Below, one piece after another: positions 57,798 through 64,000 of a DNA stretch of 64,000 nucleotides. The notes below the pieces were generated by a model. That model searched no databases. It saw nothing but the letters and a program-made list of their open reading frames with translations, and had not been told where the DNA came from. The stretch comes from CAVSWT01 sp963777515. Its GTDB lineage: Bacteria; Bacteroidota; Ignavibacteria; Ignavibacteriales; Ignavibacteriaceae. Within the stretch, counting starts at the first letter, position 1, and every line of letters starts with the position of its first letter. The DNA lies in the NCBI GenBank assembly GCA_963777515.1, contig CAVZQU010000007.1, forward strand, positions 248,001 to 312,000. The letters run 5' to 3'. The position numbers were made by a program, and so were the translations under genes.

Positions 57798-58691
57798 TCA
57801 ATCTATCTGAATTAATGATCTTAGCTTTTTATTTCTTGTAATTAATGCAATTAAATGATAAAGTGAAAAAAGTTCCAAAGCAAAAGGAATGTAACCTAAA
57901 TAACCAAGTAATGGCATTTCAAAAATATGAAGGAAGTTTACACCAGGGACATTATAAACCCATTTAGGATATGAAAGGTAATTCCACATCTCCCAAAAAA
58001 AGCCGCACGTTAATCCACCAATTGATAATGATATAACAGGCTTCCAATTCCCTACTCTTGTATAATCAAATAAATTTATATTTTGTAATTTATAGTTTAA
58101 AGGTTCAATGATAAAAAAAACGGAAAGCCATATAAACACATAAAAAATATTTGGCATAATTAATAATAAGAATAACATCAAAATACCAGCTGCAAAAAAC
58201 AACTGCAGGTTATTGTTTGTCGGTTCAACAATAAAACTTTTTCTTATATTTTTAATCCAGTTAAATGTTGAAGCTAATTCTGCAGTGCCTAATACCGAAG
58301 GCATTACAGTTGAAAAGTTTAAAGAAGCATAAATATTATATTCAAAATTTGTAAAGTACTGGCGACCTGCATAATACCAGTTGTGTGTAAATTGATTAAA
58401 TAACTCAAAGAGCCACCAAACCGGAATTGAAAAAATAAATAATAAGATAAAACCATAGAGATTGCGGCTAATAATTGATGTCCCCTTTCTATAAAACACT
58501 ATTCCATCAATTGTTAATGAGTAGCCCAGCCACAAAGGAAAGAAAGCCCACTGAGTTCGAAGTCCGCTCAATGACCAATTTAAAGTCCATGAAATTATCA
58601 CTAATAAAATTCCTACATAAAAGTACGTCGGGAATTTTTTCATTTGTAAAATTAATTTTTGAGGGAGTTGACCAATTTTTTCTATGTTCAT
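57798..58691 (-). CDS. Polytopic membrane protein of unknown function
   Basis: 297 residues with about eight transmembrane helices. Tryptophan and tyrosine are frequent at helix ends (IPVWWLFELFNQFTHNWYY, GFFWEMWNYLSYPKWVYNVP). The end (FEMPLLGYLGYIPFALELFSLY) is faintly like lycopene cyclase-type or carotenoid-synthesis membrane proteins, but their key acidic motif is not convincing, so no function is assigned. It is divergent from the radical SAM gene at 58.8 kb across 151 bases and may share its promoter region. Confidence 0.65.
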   Translation of the reverse strand: MNIEKIGQLPQKLILQMKKFPTYFYVGILLVIISWTLNWSLSGLRTQWAFFPLWLGYSLTIDGIVFYRKGTSIISRNLYGFILLFIFSIPVWWLFELFNQFTHNWYYAGRQYFTNFEYNIYASLNFSTVMPSVLGTAELASTFNWIKNIRKSFIVEPTNNNLQLFFAAGILMLFLLLIMPNIFYVFIWLSVFFIIEPLNYKLQNINLFDYTRVGNWKPVISLSIGGLTCGFFWEMWNYLSYPKWVYNVPGVNFLHIFEMPLLGYLGYIPFALELFSLYHLIALITRNKKLRSLIQID

Positions 58692-58842
58692 ATTGAAAAT
58701 ATATAAATGAAAAATGATAATCTAAAATCTGAAGAGGCATGAAACGTTAAATAATTTATTTTGTTGCAATTAACATCAATTTGAAATTGCATTTTATCCA
58801 TATCAAAATTATTTTAACACCACACAAACTTGAGGGGTTTTT

Positions 58843-60048
58843 ATGTTAAAGTTAAATCATTTAGACTATTATAGATTGCCATGGAATCTTACTGATAATT
58901 CAATTTCTTGGTTAGAACCAACAGCAGCATGCAATCTTCATTGCGATGGCTGTTATCGTCAAAACGAAAAAAATAGTCACAAATCTTTAGAACAAATTAA
59001 TGAAGAATTAGATGTATTTACCCGCTTACGTAAAGTTGATGGAATTTCAATTGCCGGCGGCGACCCTTTAACTCATCCGGATGTTATAGATATTGTAAAA
59101 TCAGTAAAAGAAAGAGGACTTAAACCTATACTAAACACCAATGGATTAGCGTTAACTAAAGAACTTTTAATGGAATTAAAAAAAGCTGGTGTTTTTGGTT
59201 TTACATTTCATATAGACAGTAAACAAGGACGGCCAGGTTGGAAAAATAAAAATGAGTTAGAACTAAATGAACTCCGCTATCACTATGCCCGCATGCTGGC
59301 TGATGCAAAAAATATTTCATGTTCCTTCAACTCAACTGTTTATGAAGATACAATGAAATATGTACCCGAAATGGTTAAGTGGGCACAGAAGAATATAGAC
59401 ATAGTACAGGTTATGGTTTTTATTCTTTACCGTGCAGTTAATAATAGTCAGGTTGATTTTTATTTAGGCCCTAAAAAAATTGACATGGATAATTTGGTTT
59501 ATAATGAAGAAATAACAGAAAGAACAGACATCCAGGCTGATGAAATAGTTGAACTAATTAGAACTGAATATCCTGATTTTGATCCATGCGGATATTTAAA
59601 TGGATCGGAAAAACCAGATTCATTTAAATGGCTGCTTACTGGAAGGCTTGGTAGAAAAGACAAAATATACGGCTACATGGGAAGAAAAGGAATTGAAATT
59701 ATTCAAACTTTCAATCACATGCTTTATGACAGATATCTAGCTTATGCAGCTCCAAAGGATACTAGAAAAGGCAAACTAATGCTTCTGTTGGGAGCATTTG
59801 ATAAGAAACTTAAAAAGACGTTTTTAAATTACTATAAAAATCCATTGAACATTTTTAAGCGGCTTCATTACCAATCGGTAATGATTATTCAGCCGGTTGA
59901 CTTTCTTGAGGATGGCAGGCAGAATATGTGTGATGGTTGTCCGGATATTACAGTTTGGAATGGTAAATTAGTGTGGTCATGCAGAATGGAAGAACAATTA
60001 AAGTATGGGCATAACGTTAGAAGCTATCCTAAGAATTTTATGAATTAA
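58843..60048 (+). CDS. Radical SAM protein with C-terminal cysteines
   Basis: 401 residues. The 4Fe-4S motif is CNLHCDGC (Cys30, Cys34, Cys37), preceded by SISWLEPTAA, and ISIAGGDPLTHPDV is the SAM-binding GGD/EP region near residue 74. SPASM/twitch-like cysteines occur at the end (MCDGCPDITVWNGKLVWSCRMEEQ). A central insert (RKDKIYGYMGRKGIEIIQTFN) and a long helical part distinguish it from the other radical SAM gene at 44 kb. The substrate is unknown; the only close neighbour is the divergent membrane protein. A repeat hairpin lies 67 bases after its stop. Confidence 0.85.
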   Translation: MLKLNHLDYYRLPWNLTDNSISWLEPTAACNLHCDGCYRQNEKNSHKSLEQINEELDVFTRLRKVDGISIAGGDPLTHPDVIDIVKSVKERGLKPILNTNGLALTKELLMELKKAGVFGFTFHIDSKQGRPGWKNKNELELNELRYHYARMLADAKNISCSFNSTVYEDTMKYVPEMVKWAQKNIDIVQVMVFILYRAVNNSQVDFYLGPKKIDMDNLVYNEEITERTDIQADEIVELIRTEYPDFDPCGYLNGSEKPDSFKWLLTGRLGRKDKIYGYMGRKGIEIIQTFNHMLYDRYLAYAAPKDTRKGKLMLLLGAFDKKLKKTFLNYYKNPLNIFKRLHYQSVMIIQPVDFLEDGRQNMCDGCPDITVWNGKLVWSCRMEEQLKYGHNVRSYPKNFMN

Positions 60049-60115
60049 TATGGAGCATTCCACTCCCTTCACCCGAGGAGAGTGTTAATGATTAAAGTAA
60101 TATATTAGATTTAAT

Positions 60116-60148
60116 TAAACCCAATTTCTTTAAAGAGAATTGGGTTTA
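60116..60148. terminator. Hairpin after the radical SAM gene
   Basis: TAAACCCAATT (60116-60126) pairs with AATTGGGTTTA (60138-60148) with inner complementarity in TCTTTAAAGA; TTATT follows on the plus strand. It is nearly the same stem as the kgd terminator at 56493, which suggests a common terminator type in this genome. Confidence 0.65.
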
Positions 60149-60240
60149 TTATTTGAACTGGTGCCAATTAAAACCTCAAATATCTTTCCTGATTAAGGAA
60201 ATTTTATATAAATTTGTTCAAAATTTTCAAGAGAATTAAA

Positions 60241-60504
60241 ATGCGGACAATATATTTAAGAAAAGACTATGATACTCATATAAGAAAAGTCTTAATAGAT
60301 ATGGCTTACCTTGTATCTCATAAAAAAATCCGTCTTCCTAAATATTATTTTGAAGAAGGACTTTATCTTCCCCACACTTCAAAAAACGGAAATGAAATTG
60401 AAAATTATTTTTTAACCAAAGATAAAATCTTATCCGAAACCAAAGACCACTACTTTTTCGACTTCCCTTTTAAAGCTGAAGAAGTAGAAAATACTGCATA
60501 CTAG
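60241..60504 (+). CDS. Small hypothetical protein
   Basis: 87 residues from MRTIYLRKDYD at 60241; nine more codons upstream are possible from 60214 but are less gene-like. Sequence includes KVLIDMAYLVSHKKIRLPKYYFEEGLYLP and FFDFPFKAEEVEN. I recognise no family, and there is no signal or membrane segment. It is close to, but separately oriented from, the CBM48-like gene. Confidence 0.45.
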   Translation: MRTIYLRKDYDTHIRKVLIDMAYLVSHKKIRLPKYYFEEGLYLPHTSKNGNEIENYFLTKDKILSETKDHYFFDFPFKAEEVENTAY

Positions 60505-60560
60505 AATTCAGATAGAATTAAAAGATTGCTTGGTCGAAGACTCCTAGCAATGACATCTTC

Positions 60561-60872
60561 TTAAAGTATAATAACCGAATTTTCTGAATCTAAAAAATAA
60601 GTTGGAACATGCTTATCTGCCTGTTCTTCATTCAGCCAGGTAGTATCATCCAATAAATATCGAAATTCGTATTCGGCGTTATTATCCAGTTCGATTGATT
60701 TTGAAAATGATCCGTCTTTTTTCGACTTATTCATTGGCGTGGCTTTTTGGTCCCAACTATTAAAGTCGCCAACAAGCACAGCTTTCTTAAAATCCTTAGC
60801 AATTTCTTTCGGTATAGAAAAAGTTACCTTAGTTTTAGGTTTATTTTTTACTTTTAGTTTTTTAATAGCCAT
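60561..60872 (-). CDS. Isoamylase early-set/CBM48-like glycogen-binding protein
   Basis: 103 residues from MAIKKLKVK (an upstream ATG at 60884 is also possible). A basic N terminus is followed by KVTFSIPKEIAKDFKKAVLVGDFNSWDQKATPM, then LDNNAEYEFRYLLDD and WLNEEQADKHVPTYFLDSENSVI. This is the stand-alone early-set (E-set/CBM48) pattern VGDFNxW found in proteins that bind glycogen-like glucans. It may recruit or regulate enzymes of storage-glucan metabolism. A GH31 glucosidase end lies 2.7 kb away, but they are not in one operon. Confidence 0.82.
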   Translation of the reverse strand: MAIKKLKVKNKPKTKVTFSIPKEIAKDFKKAVLVGDFNSWDQKATPMNKSKKDGSFSKSIELDNNAEYEFRYLLDDTTWLNEEQADKHVPTYFLDSENSVIIL

Positions 60873-61015
60873 TAAAATTCTCATTCCTTTCGATGCTTTT
60901 TTTGTAGAAAACGCACTTAAAATATAAAAATTTCCGAATGCGAAGAAAATCTAAAAAGAAATATCTATATGGGATTTATAAAATTGAAAACTTGTCTTTT
61001 TAATAATTTTTACTT

Positions 61016-61369
61016 TTAATACTCAAGATGCAATTCTTTATAAAACTTTTCTTTCATCAGCAAAATATTTTCTCTTACAGTACCTTCCGTGCTTTCATAA
61101 ACTTCAATGCCTGCAGAATGGAAAATCCTGGAAGCATTTGCTGTGCAGCTACCGGTTATTAAAGCATTGACTCCATTTTTTACAATTAGGCCTGCTCCGA
61201 AAATATCAGAACCGCTGATGGATTTTTTGTGCGGATTGAATACAGTTTTATAATTATCGACCTCATCAAGATCAACAATAAGAAAATAATTTGTTTCGCA
61301 GAAATGAGGTGAGATTAAAGAATCCAAATTGTCTTCAAATGCTGTTATGGCGATTTTCATTTTATTCAC
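61016..61369 (-). CDS. Dinitrogenase iron-molybdenum cofactor (NifX/NifB-C-like) domain protein
   Basis: 117 residues with the family core: IAITAFEDNLDSLISPHFCETNYFLIVDLDEV, then FGAGLIVKNGVNALITGSCTANASRIFHSAGIEVYES. These small proteins bind iron-sulfur or iron-molybdenum precursors and are common in anaerobes without nitrogenase. No nif gene is in the window. The regulator gene upstream (61479) is on the same strand with a 109-base gap, a frequent pairing that suggests it controls this gene. Confidence 0.85.
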   Translation of the reverse strand: MNKMKIAITAFEDNLDSLISPHFCETNYFLIVDLDEVDNYKTVFNPHKKSISGSDIFGAGLIVKNGVNALITGSCTANASRIFHSAGIEVYESTEGTVRENILLMKEKFYKELHLEY

Positions 61370-61478
61370 CTTAACTTTTATTGAATAAAAATTAATTTCA
61401 AATAACTAGCTGTTCGTATAGCGTAGATTCTAAAAAACAATTGCGGCTATGATTCTTGAATTTTAAGTGGAACTGGAA

Positions 61479-63212
61479 TTAATTCAGAAGATTATATTTT
61501 TTCATTTTACGCCAAAGGCTTGTTCTGTCTATTCCAAGCGCCTTAGCTGTTTTACCTCTGTGACCTTTAAACTTTCTCAAATTTTTTATAATAATTAGTT
61601 TTTCGGCACTTTTTAATGTATACTCTTCATCATCTTCTTTTTTAGCTGACGGTTTATTCAATAAAGGCCACAATCTTTCGGGCATATGTTCAGGCTCAAT
61701 TAAAGAGCCGTTAGACATAATAAAAGCATGTTCAAGGACATTTTCAAGTTCACGAATATTCCCCGGCCAATTATAATTTCTTAAAATCCTAAAAACAGAT
61801 GGAGAAATGTTCTTTGGATCACGTTTTAGTTTATTGGAAAGATTTTCCAGGAAATAATTTACCAGAGAAGGAAGATCTTCCATTCTTTTACGCAAGGGAG
61901 GTAAAGCTATATTGATAATATTAATTCTATAAAAGAAATCTTCTCTAAATCTTCCGGCTTGTACTTCTTCCTCAAGATTTTTTGATGCTGCAGCTATAAT
62001 TCTTGCATTTAAATTTAAAGTTTCTGTGCCCCCAATTCTTTCAAATGCCCGGTGTTCTAGCACACTTAGTAATTTTATTTGAAGAGAAGTAGATAATTCA
62101 TCAATCTCATCAAGAAAGATTGTTCCGTTTTTTGCAAGCTCGAACTTACCGGGTTTAGAAATGTAAGCCCTTTCAAAAGCACCTTTTTCATATCCGAATA
62201 ATTCACGTTCCAGTAAATCTTCCGGGAGAGCATTGCAGTTAATAATTAAAAAAGGCTGAACTTTTCTTTCGCTGTTTAAATGAATGCTTCTCGCAATAAT
62301 ATCTTTTCCTGTACCGCTTTCTCCGGAAATTAAAACTGTGTTGTCATTTTCAATTACAGTTTCTATTAAGCTGTATGCATGTTTCATCGCTTTACTTTTA
62401 CCAACCAGGCTGTTAAACTTGAATTGCTTTTCAATATGAGAAGTAAGATTAAACAATTCACTCATATCCTGAATGGTTTCAATTGCTCCGACTTGATTTC
62501 TATCACTGTCATAAATTGGAGAAGTACTAACACGAACTGGAATTTTTTTATTTTCTTTGTTAGTAATGTAAAGTTCTTCTATTGATTTTGTTTCAGCAGA
62601 TTTAATTGTACTTGCCATGTGACATCCGTTATGGCAATTTTTTGTTTTAAATATTTCCCAGCATTTCTTTCCAATTACTTCATTAAGTGTGTATCCCGTT
62701 AAATCAATTGCTTTTTTATTAAATGAAGTTATCTCCCAATTTTTATTAATGCTGAATATCCCTTCCTGCCGGCAATTAAATATCGTCTCAAGTAAATTTG
62801 ATTTTGAGTTTAACTCTTTTGTTTTTTCACTAAGATGATTAAACAACAAACTTATTTCTTCAGAGTCATGAAATACTATAATTGCCCCGGTTATTCCTCC
62901 GTTAGGTTGTTCTAGTGGAGTTAAAGAAGCCAGCACATTCCTTTTCTTTTCTCCCGCGCAAAGCAATCCAAGTGAAATGTTGCTGAAAGAATTATTTTCA
63001 TAGATTGTACTGAAGATTATTCTCTTGTCTTTTTCCTCATTAATTACATCGCTAATCTTCTTTGAAAGAAATTCATCTTCATTATAGCCAGTAATCTTTT
63101 CCGCGGAATCATTGAGAGCTATAATTTTACCTGAGCTGTCAATTGCAATAATACCATCAGGGATTTGAAACGGTTGAGAGGAGGCTTCACTTATGTTTTC
63201 TTCGATGTTCAT
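61479..63212 (-). CDS. PAS-AAA+-Fis regulator of the sigma-54 activator family with degenerate GAFTGA
   Basis: 577 residues: PAS 1 at about 15-120, PAS 2 at about 140-250 with a cysteine cluster (Cys184, Cys193, Cys197), AAA+ domain at about 265-460, and a Fis-type helix-turn-helix at about 541-573 (KFKGHRGKTAKALGIDRTSLWRKM). Walker A is GESGTGKD (297-304) and Walker B FLDEID. The GAFTGA loop that contacts sigma-54 reads GAFERA (344-349), so Thr and Gly are replaced by Glu and Arg. Activators lacking this motif (for example TyrR) regulate sigma-70 promoters instead. No partner kinase or receiver domain is seen; the PAS cysteines may sense redox state or iron. Confidence 0.9.
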   Translation of the reverse strand: MNIEENISEASSQPFQIPDGIIAIDSSGKIIALNDSAEKITGYNEDEFLSKKISDVINEEKDKRIIFSTIYENNSFSNISLGLLCAGEKKRNVLASLTPLEQPNGGITGAIIVFHDSEEISLLFNHLSEKTKELNSKSNLLETIFNCRQEGIFSINKNWEITSFNKKAIDLTGYTLNEVIGKKCWEIFKTKNCHNGCHMASTIKSAETKSIEELYITNKENKKIPVRVSTSPIYDSDRNQVGAIETIQDMSELFNLTSHIEKQFKFNSLVGKSKAMKHAYSLIETVIENDNTVLISGESGTGKDIIARSIHLNSERKVQPFLIINCNALPEDLLERELFGYEKGAFERAYISKPGKFELAKNGTIFLDEIDELSTSLQIKLLSVLEHRAFERIGGTETLNLNARIIAAASKNLEEEVQAGRFREDFFYRINIINIALPPLRKRMEDLPSLVNYFLENLSNKLKRDPKNISPSVFRILRNYNWPGNIRELENVLEHAFIMSNGSLIEPEHMPERLWPLLNKPSAKKEDDEEYTLKSAEKLIIIKNLRKFKGHRGKTAKALGIDRTSLWRKMKKYNLLN

Positions 63213-63568
63213 GGCGCTTTAACCCGAAAAAATATTTTAAGTTATTTGGGAGGAATACAATCTTATTTTTTAGCCCAACAATAATTCTCCCCAGCAATTA
63301 GTCCGAATGTTCAGTTATTTCACACCATTTTTAAAGGGGCACAAATTATGCCACCCAAATATATTTCCATGAGAAATTTTTCGCTATTTTTTTAAAGAAA
63401 TCAACACTGATTTTGGTTTGTTTATCGGGAGGTGACAATAATTTTTCACAATTGAGAACTGAGGAATTTATAATTCTAATACTTCAAAAAATGTTGCAAA
63501 TAGGTTTGCGCAAATTCACATGAGTATTCAGCATATTTTAACATAATAATCAGTATATAATGTCAAAA
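63213..63568. other. Intergenic region between the regulator and the GH31 gene
   Basis: 356 bases with no coding frame I can support. It is AT-rich and contains the palindromic GG-N10-GC site at 63338-63352. There is no convincing RNA gene or repeat otherwise. It must hold the regulator promoter, because the GH31 gene ends into it from the right. Confidence 0.6.
63338..63352. promoter_or_regulatory. Palindromic GG-N10-GC element upstream of the regulator gene
   Basis: GGCA-CAAATTA-TGCC is an inverted repeat in which both strands read GG-N10-GC, the spacing of a sigma-54 -24/-12 promoter. It lies about 126 bases upstream of the regulator ATG on its strand. It could be a sigma-54 promoter or an operator half-site pair for the regulator; the degenerate GAFTGA of that protein makes the operator reading at least as likely. 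Confidence 0.35.
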
Positions 63569-64000
63569 TTATCTTCTGCAGATTAACGTAATTTTATCAT
63601 CATTTTTGAATTTAACTGATAAAATTTTGGCTTCTTTATCCACAAAAAATCCTTGAGCAGCTTTACTTAGCTCATCAAGAGATGAACATTTTCTTAGTGC
63701 TTCCCCATTAACCTCAACATATGAAATATCTTCTGTGTTGTAAAAATGTGTTAGATAACTTTTTATTCCCGCATCATAATGATTATAAGTTTTACTAATA
63801 TTGAGTTGAATTTCATTACCGGATTTCAACTCAAATTTTGTCAAAGAGTAGATATCTCTACTTGTATGATCTTGTGTTATTCCATCATCCTGGTATAAAG
63901 TGTATTCACTGTTTTTTCCAGGAAATATTTTTAATTCCAATTGTGTTATTTTCTTTTCACCAACAAAATTCTCTACTTCCTGTATGGGGATAATTCCACC
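63569..64000 (-). CDS. GH31 alpha-glucosidase, C-terminal end (partial)
   Basis: The last 143 codons of a gene that begins beyond the right edge. The in-frame start of the visible part is GGIIPIQEVENFVG, then LELKIFPGKNSEYTLYQDDGITQDH, which is the DUF5110-type C-terminal beta-domain of family 31 alpha-glucosidases (YxLYEDDGxTxxY pattern). Further strands (KFELKSGNEIQLNISKTY, VEVNGEALRKCSSLDEL, ILSVKFKNDDKITLICRR) finish the domain. The catalytic domain is not in the window, so glucosidase versus xylosidase specificity cannot be judged. Confidence 0.85.
   Translation of the reverse strand, partial: GGIIPIQEVENFVGEKKITQLELKIFPGKNSEYTLYQDDGITQDHTSRDIYSLTKFELKSGNEIQLNISKTYNHYDAGIKSYLTHFYNTEDISYVEVNGEALRKCSSLDELSKAAQGFFVDKEAKILSVKFKNDDKITLICRR

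Noticed and set aside
57798..58691. Lycopene cyclase or carotenoid-synthesis protein
   Set aside because: The resemblance is limited to one aromatic segment and the diagnostic acidic motif is not convincing.
60214..60240. Upstream ATG for the small protein at 60.2 kb
   Set aside because: The first nine codons look like non-coding AT-rich sequence; the start at 60241 gives a more compact protein.

Overview
The window is AT-rich bacterial chromosome from a diderm of the Bacteroidota/Chlorobi side, most likely an Ignavibacteria-like lineage. That placement is inference. It rests on two PorV/PorQ-type outer-membrane proteins, a surface protein with a type IX secretion-like C-terminal domain, a complete moxR-DUF58-bat aerotolerance operon, a Kgd-type fused 2-oxoglutarate enzyme, KDO synthesis (kdsB), an ECF sigma/Ser-Thr kinase pair, and starts that mostly lack a clear Shine-Dalgarno. 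No phage, integrase, IS element, CRISPR array or plasmid gene was seen.

Layout. 1-3.2 kb (minus): PLP enzyme (partial), kdsB, gatC, plsC and an M48 protease. 3.2-11.6 kb (minus): the aerotolerance operon, read moxR, DUF58, BatD-like, batA, batB, batC, batD, batE, closed by an intrinsic terminator. 11.7-18.4 kb (minus): rlmI-like, a CsgG/TolB-like protein with a beta-barrel end, nfeD, ribBA, yajC and tgt. 18.7-21.8 kb (plus): ECF sigma factor plus a TPR Ser/Thr kinase. 21.8-29.3 kb (minus): CorC/HlyC-like protein, lipoprotein, UbiA prenyltransferase, acyl-CoA mutase large subunit, mutL, folA, thyA. 29.4-37.7 kb (minus): glycerate kinase followed by a polysaccharide/LPS cluster (GT9, GT4, deacetylase, wecB, another glycosyltransferase, a membrane glycosyltransferase). 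37.7-42.2 kb (minus): PorV-like pair, T9SS-type propeller protein, lipoprotein. 42.3-46.8 kb (minus): a tight five-gene unit of deacetylase, GT2, radical SAM, DUF1207 and site-2 protease. 46.9-64 kb: mixed orientation, with an EamA transporter, beta-barrel protein, orphan LuxR regulator, thioredoxin/MsrA-like fusion, DUF6976-like protein, pdxH, kgd, a TonB-C/parvulin lipoprotein, tRNA-Val and tRNA-Gly, a membrane protein opposite a radical SAM gene, a CBM48-like protein, a NifX-like protein, a PAS/AAA+/Fis regulator with a degenerate GAFTGA loop, and the end of a GH31 glucosidase.

The dominant oddity is about 28 single-base indels in 17 otherwise well-preserved genes. They were found by following protein continuity across frames. 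They are mostly one extra base in a short homopolymer and are concentrated at 7.7-15 kb and 23.6-35.5 kb. The pattern fits uncorrected consensus errors better than gene decay or programmed frameshifting, so the affected genes are annotated here as single full-length loci with the break positions stated.

I did not find a clearly new defence or mobile system. The best candidates for something undescribed are the TonB-C/parvulin fusion lipoprotein, the five-gene envelope operon with a radical SAM enzyme and a site-2 protease, the regulator with GAFERA in place of GAFTGA together with the palindromic GG-N10-GC site upstream of it, and the redox fusion protein at 49.4 kb.
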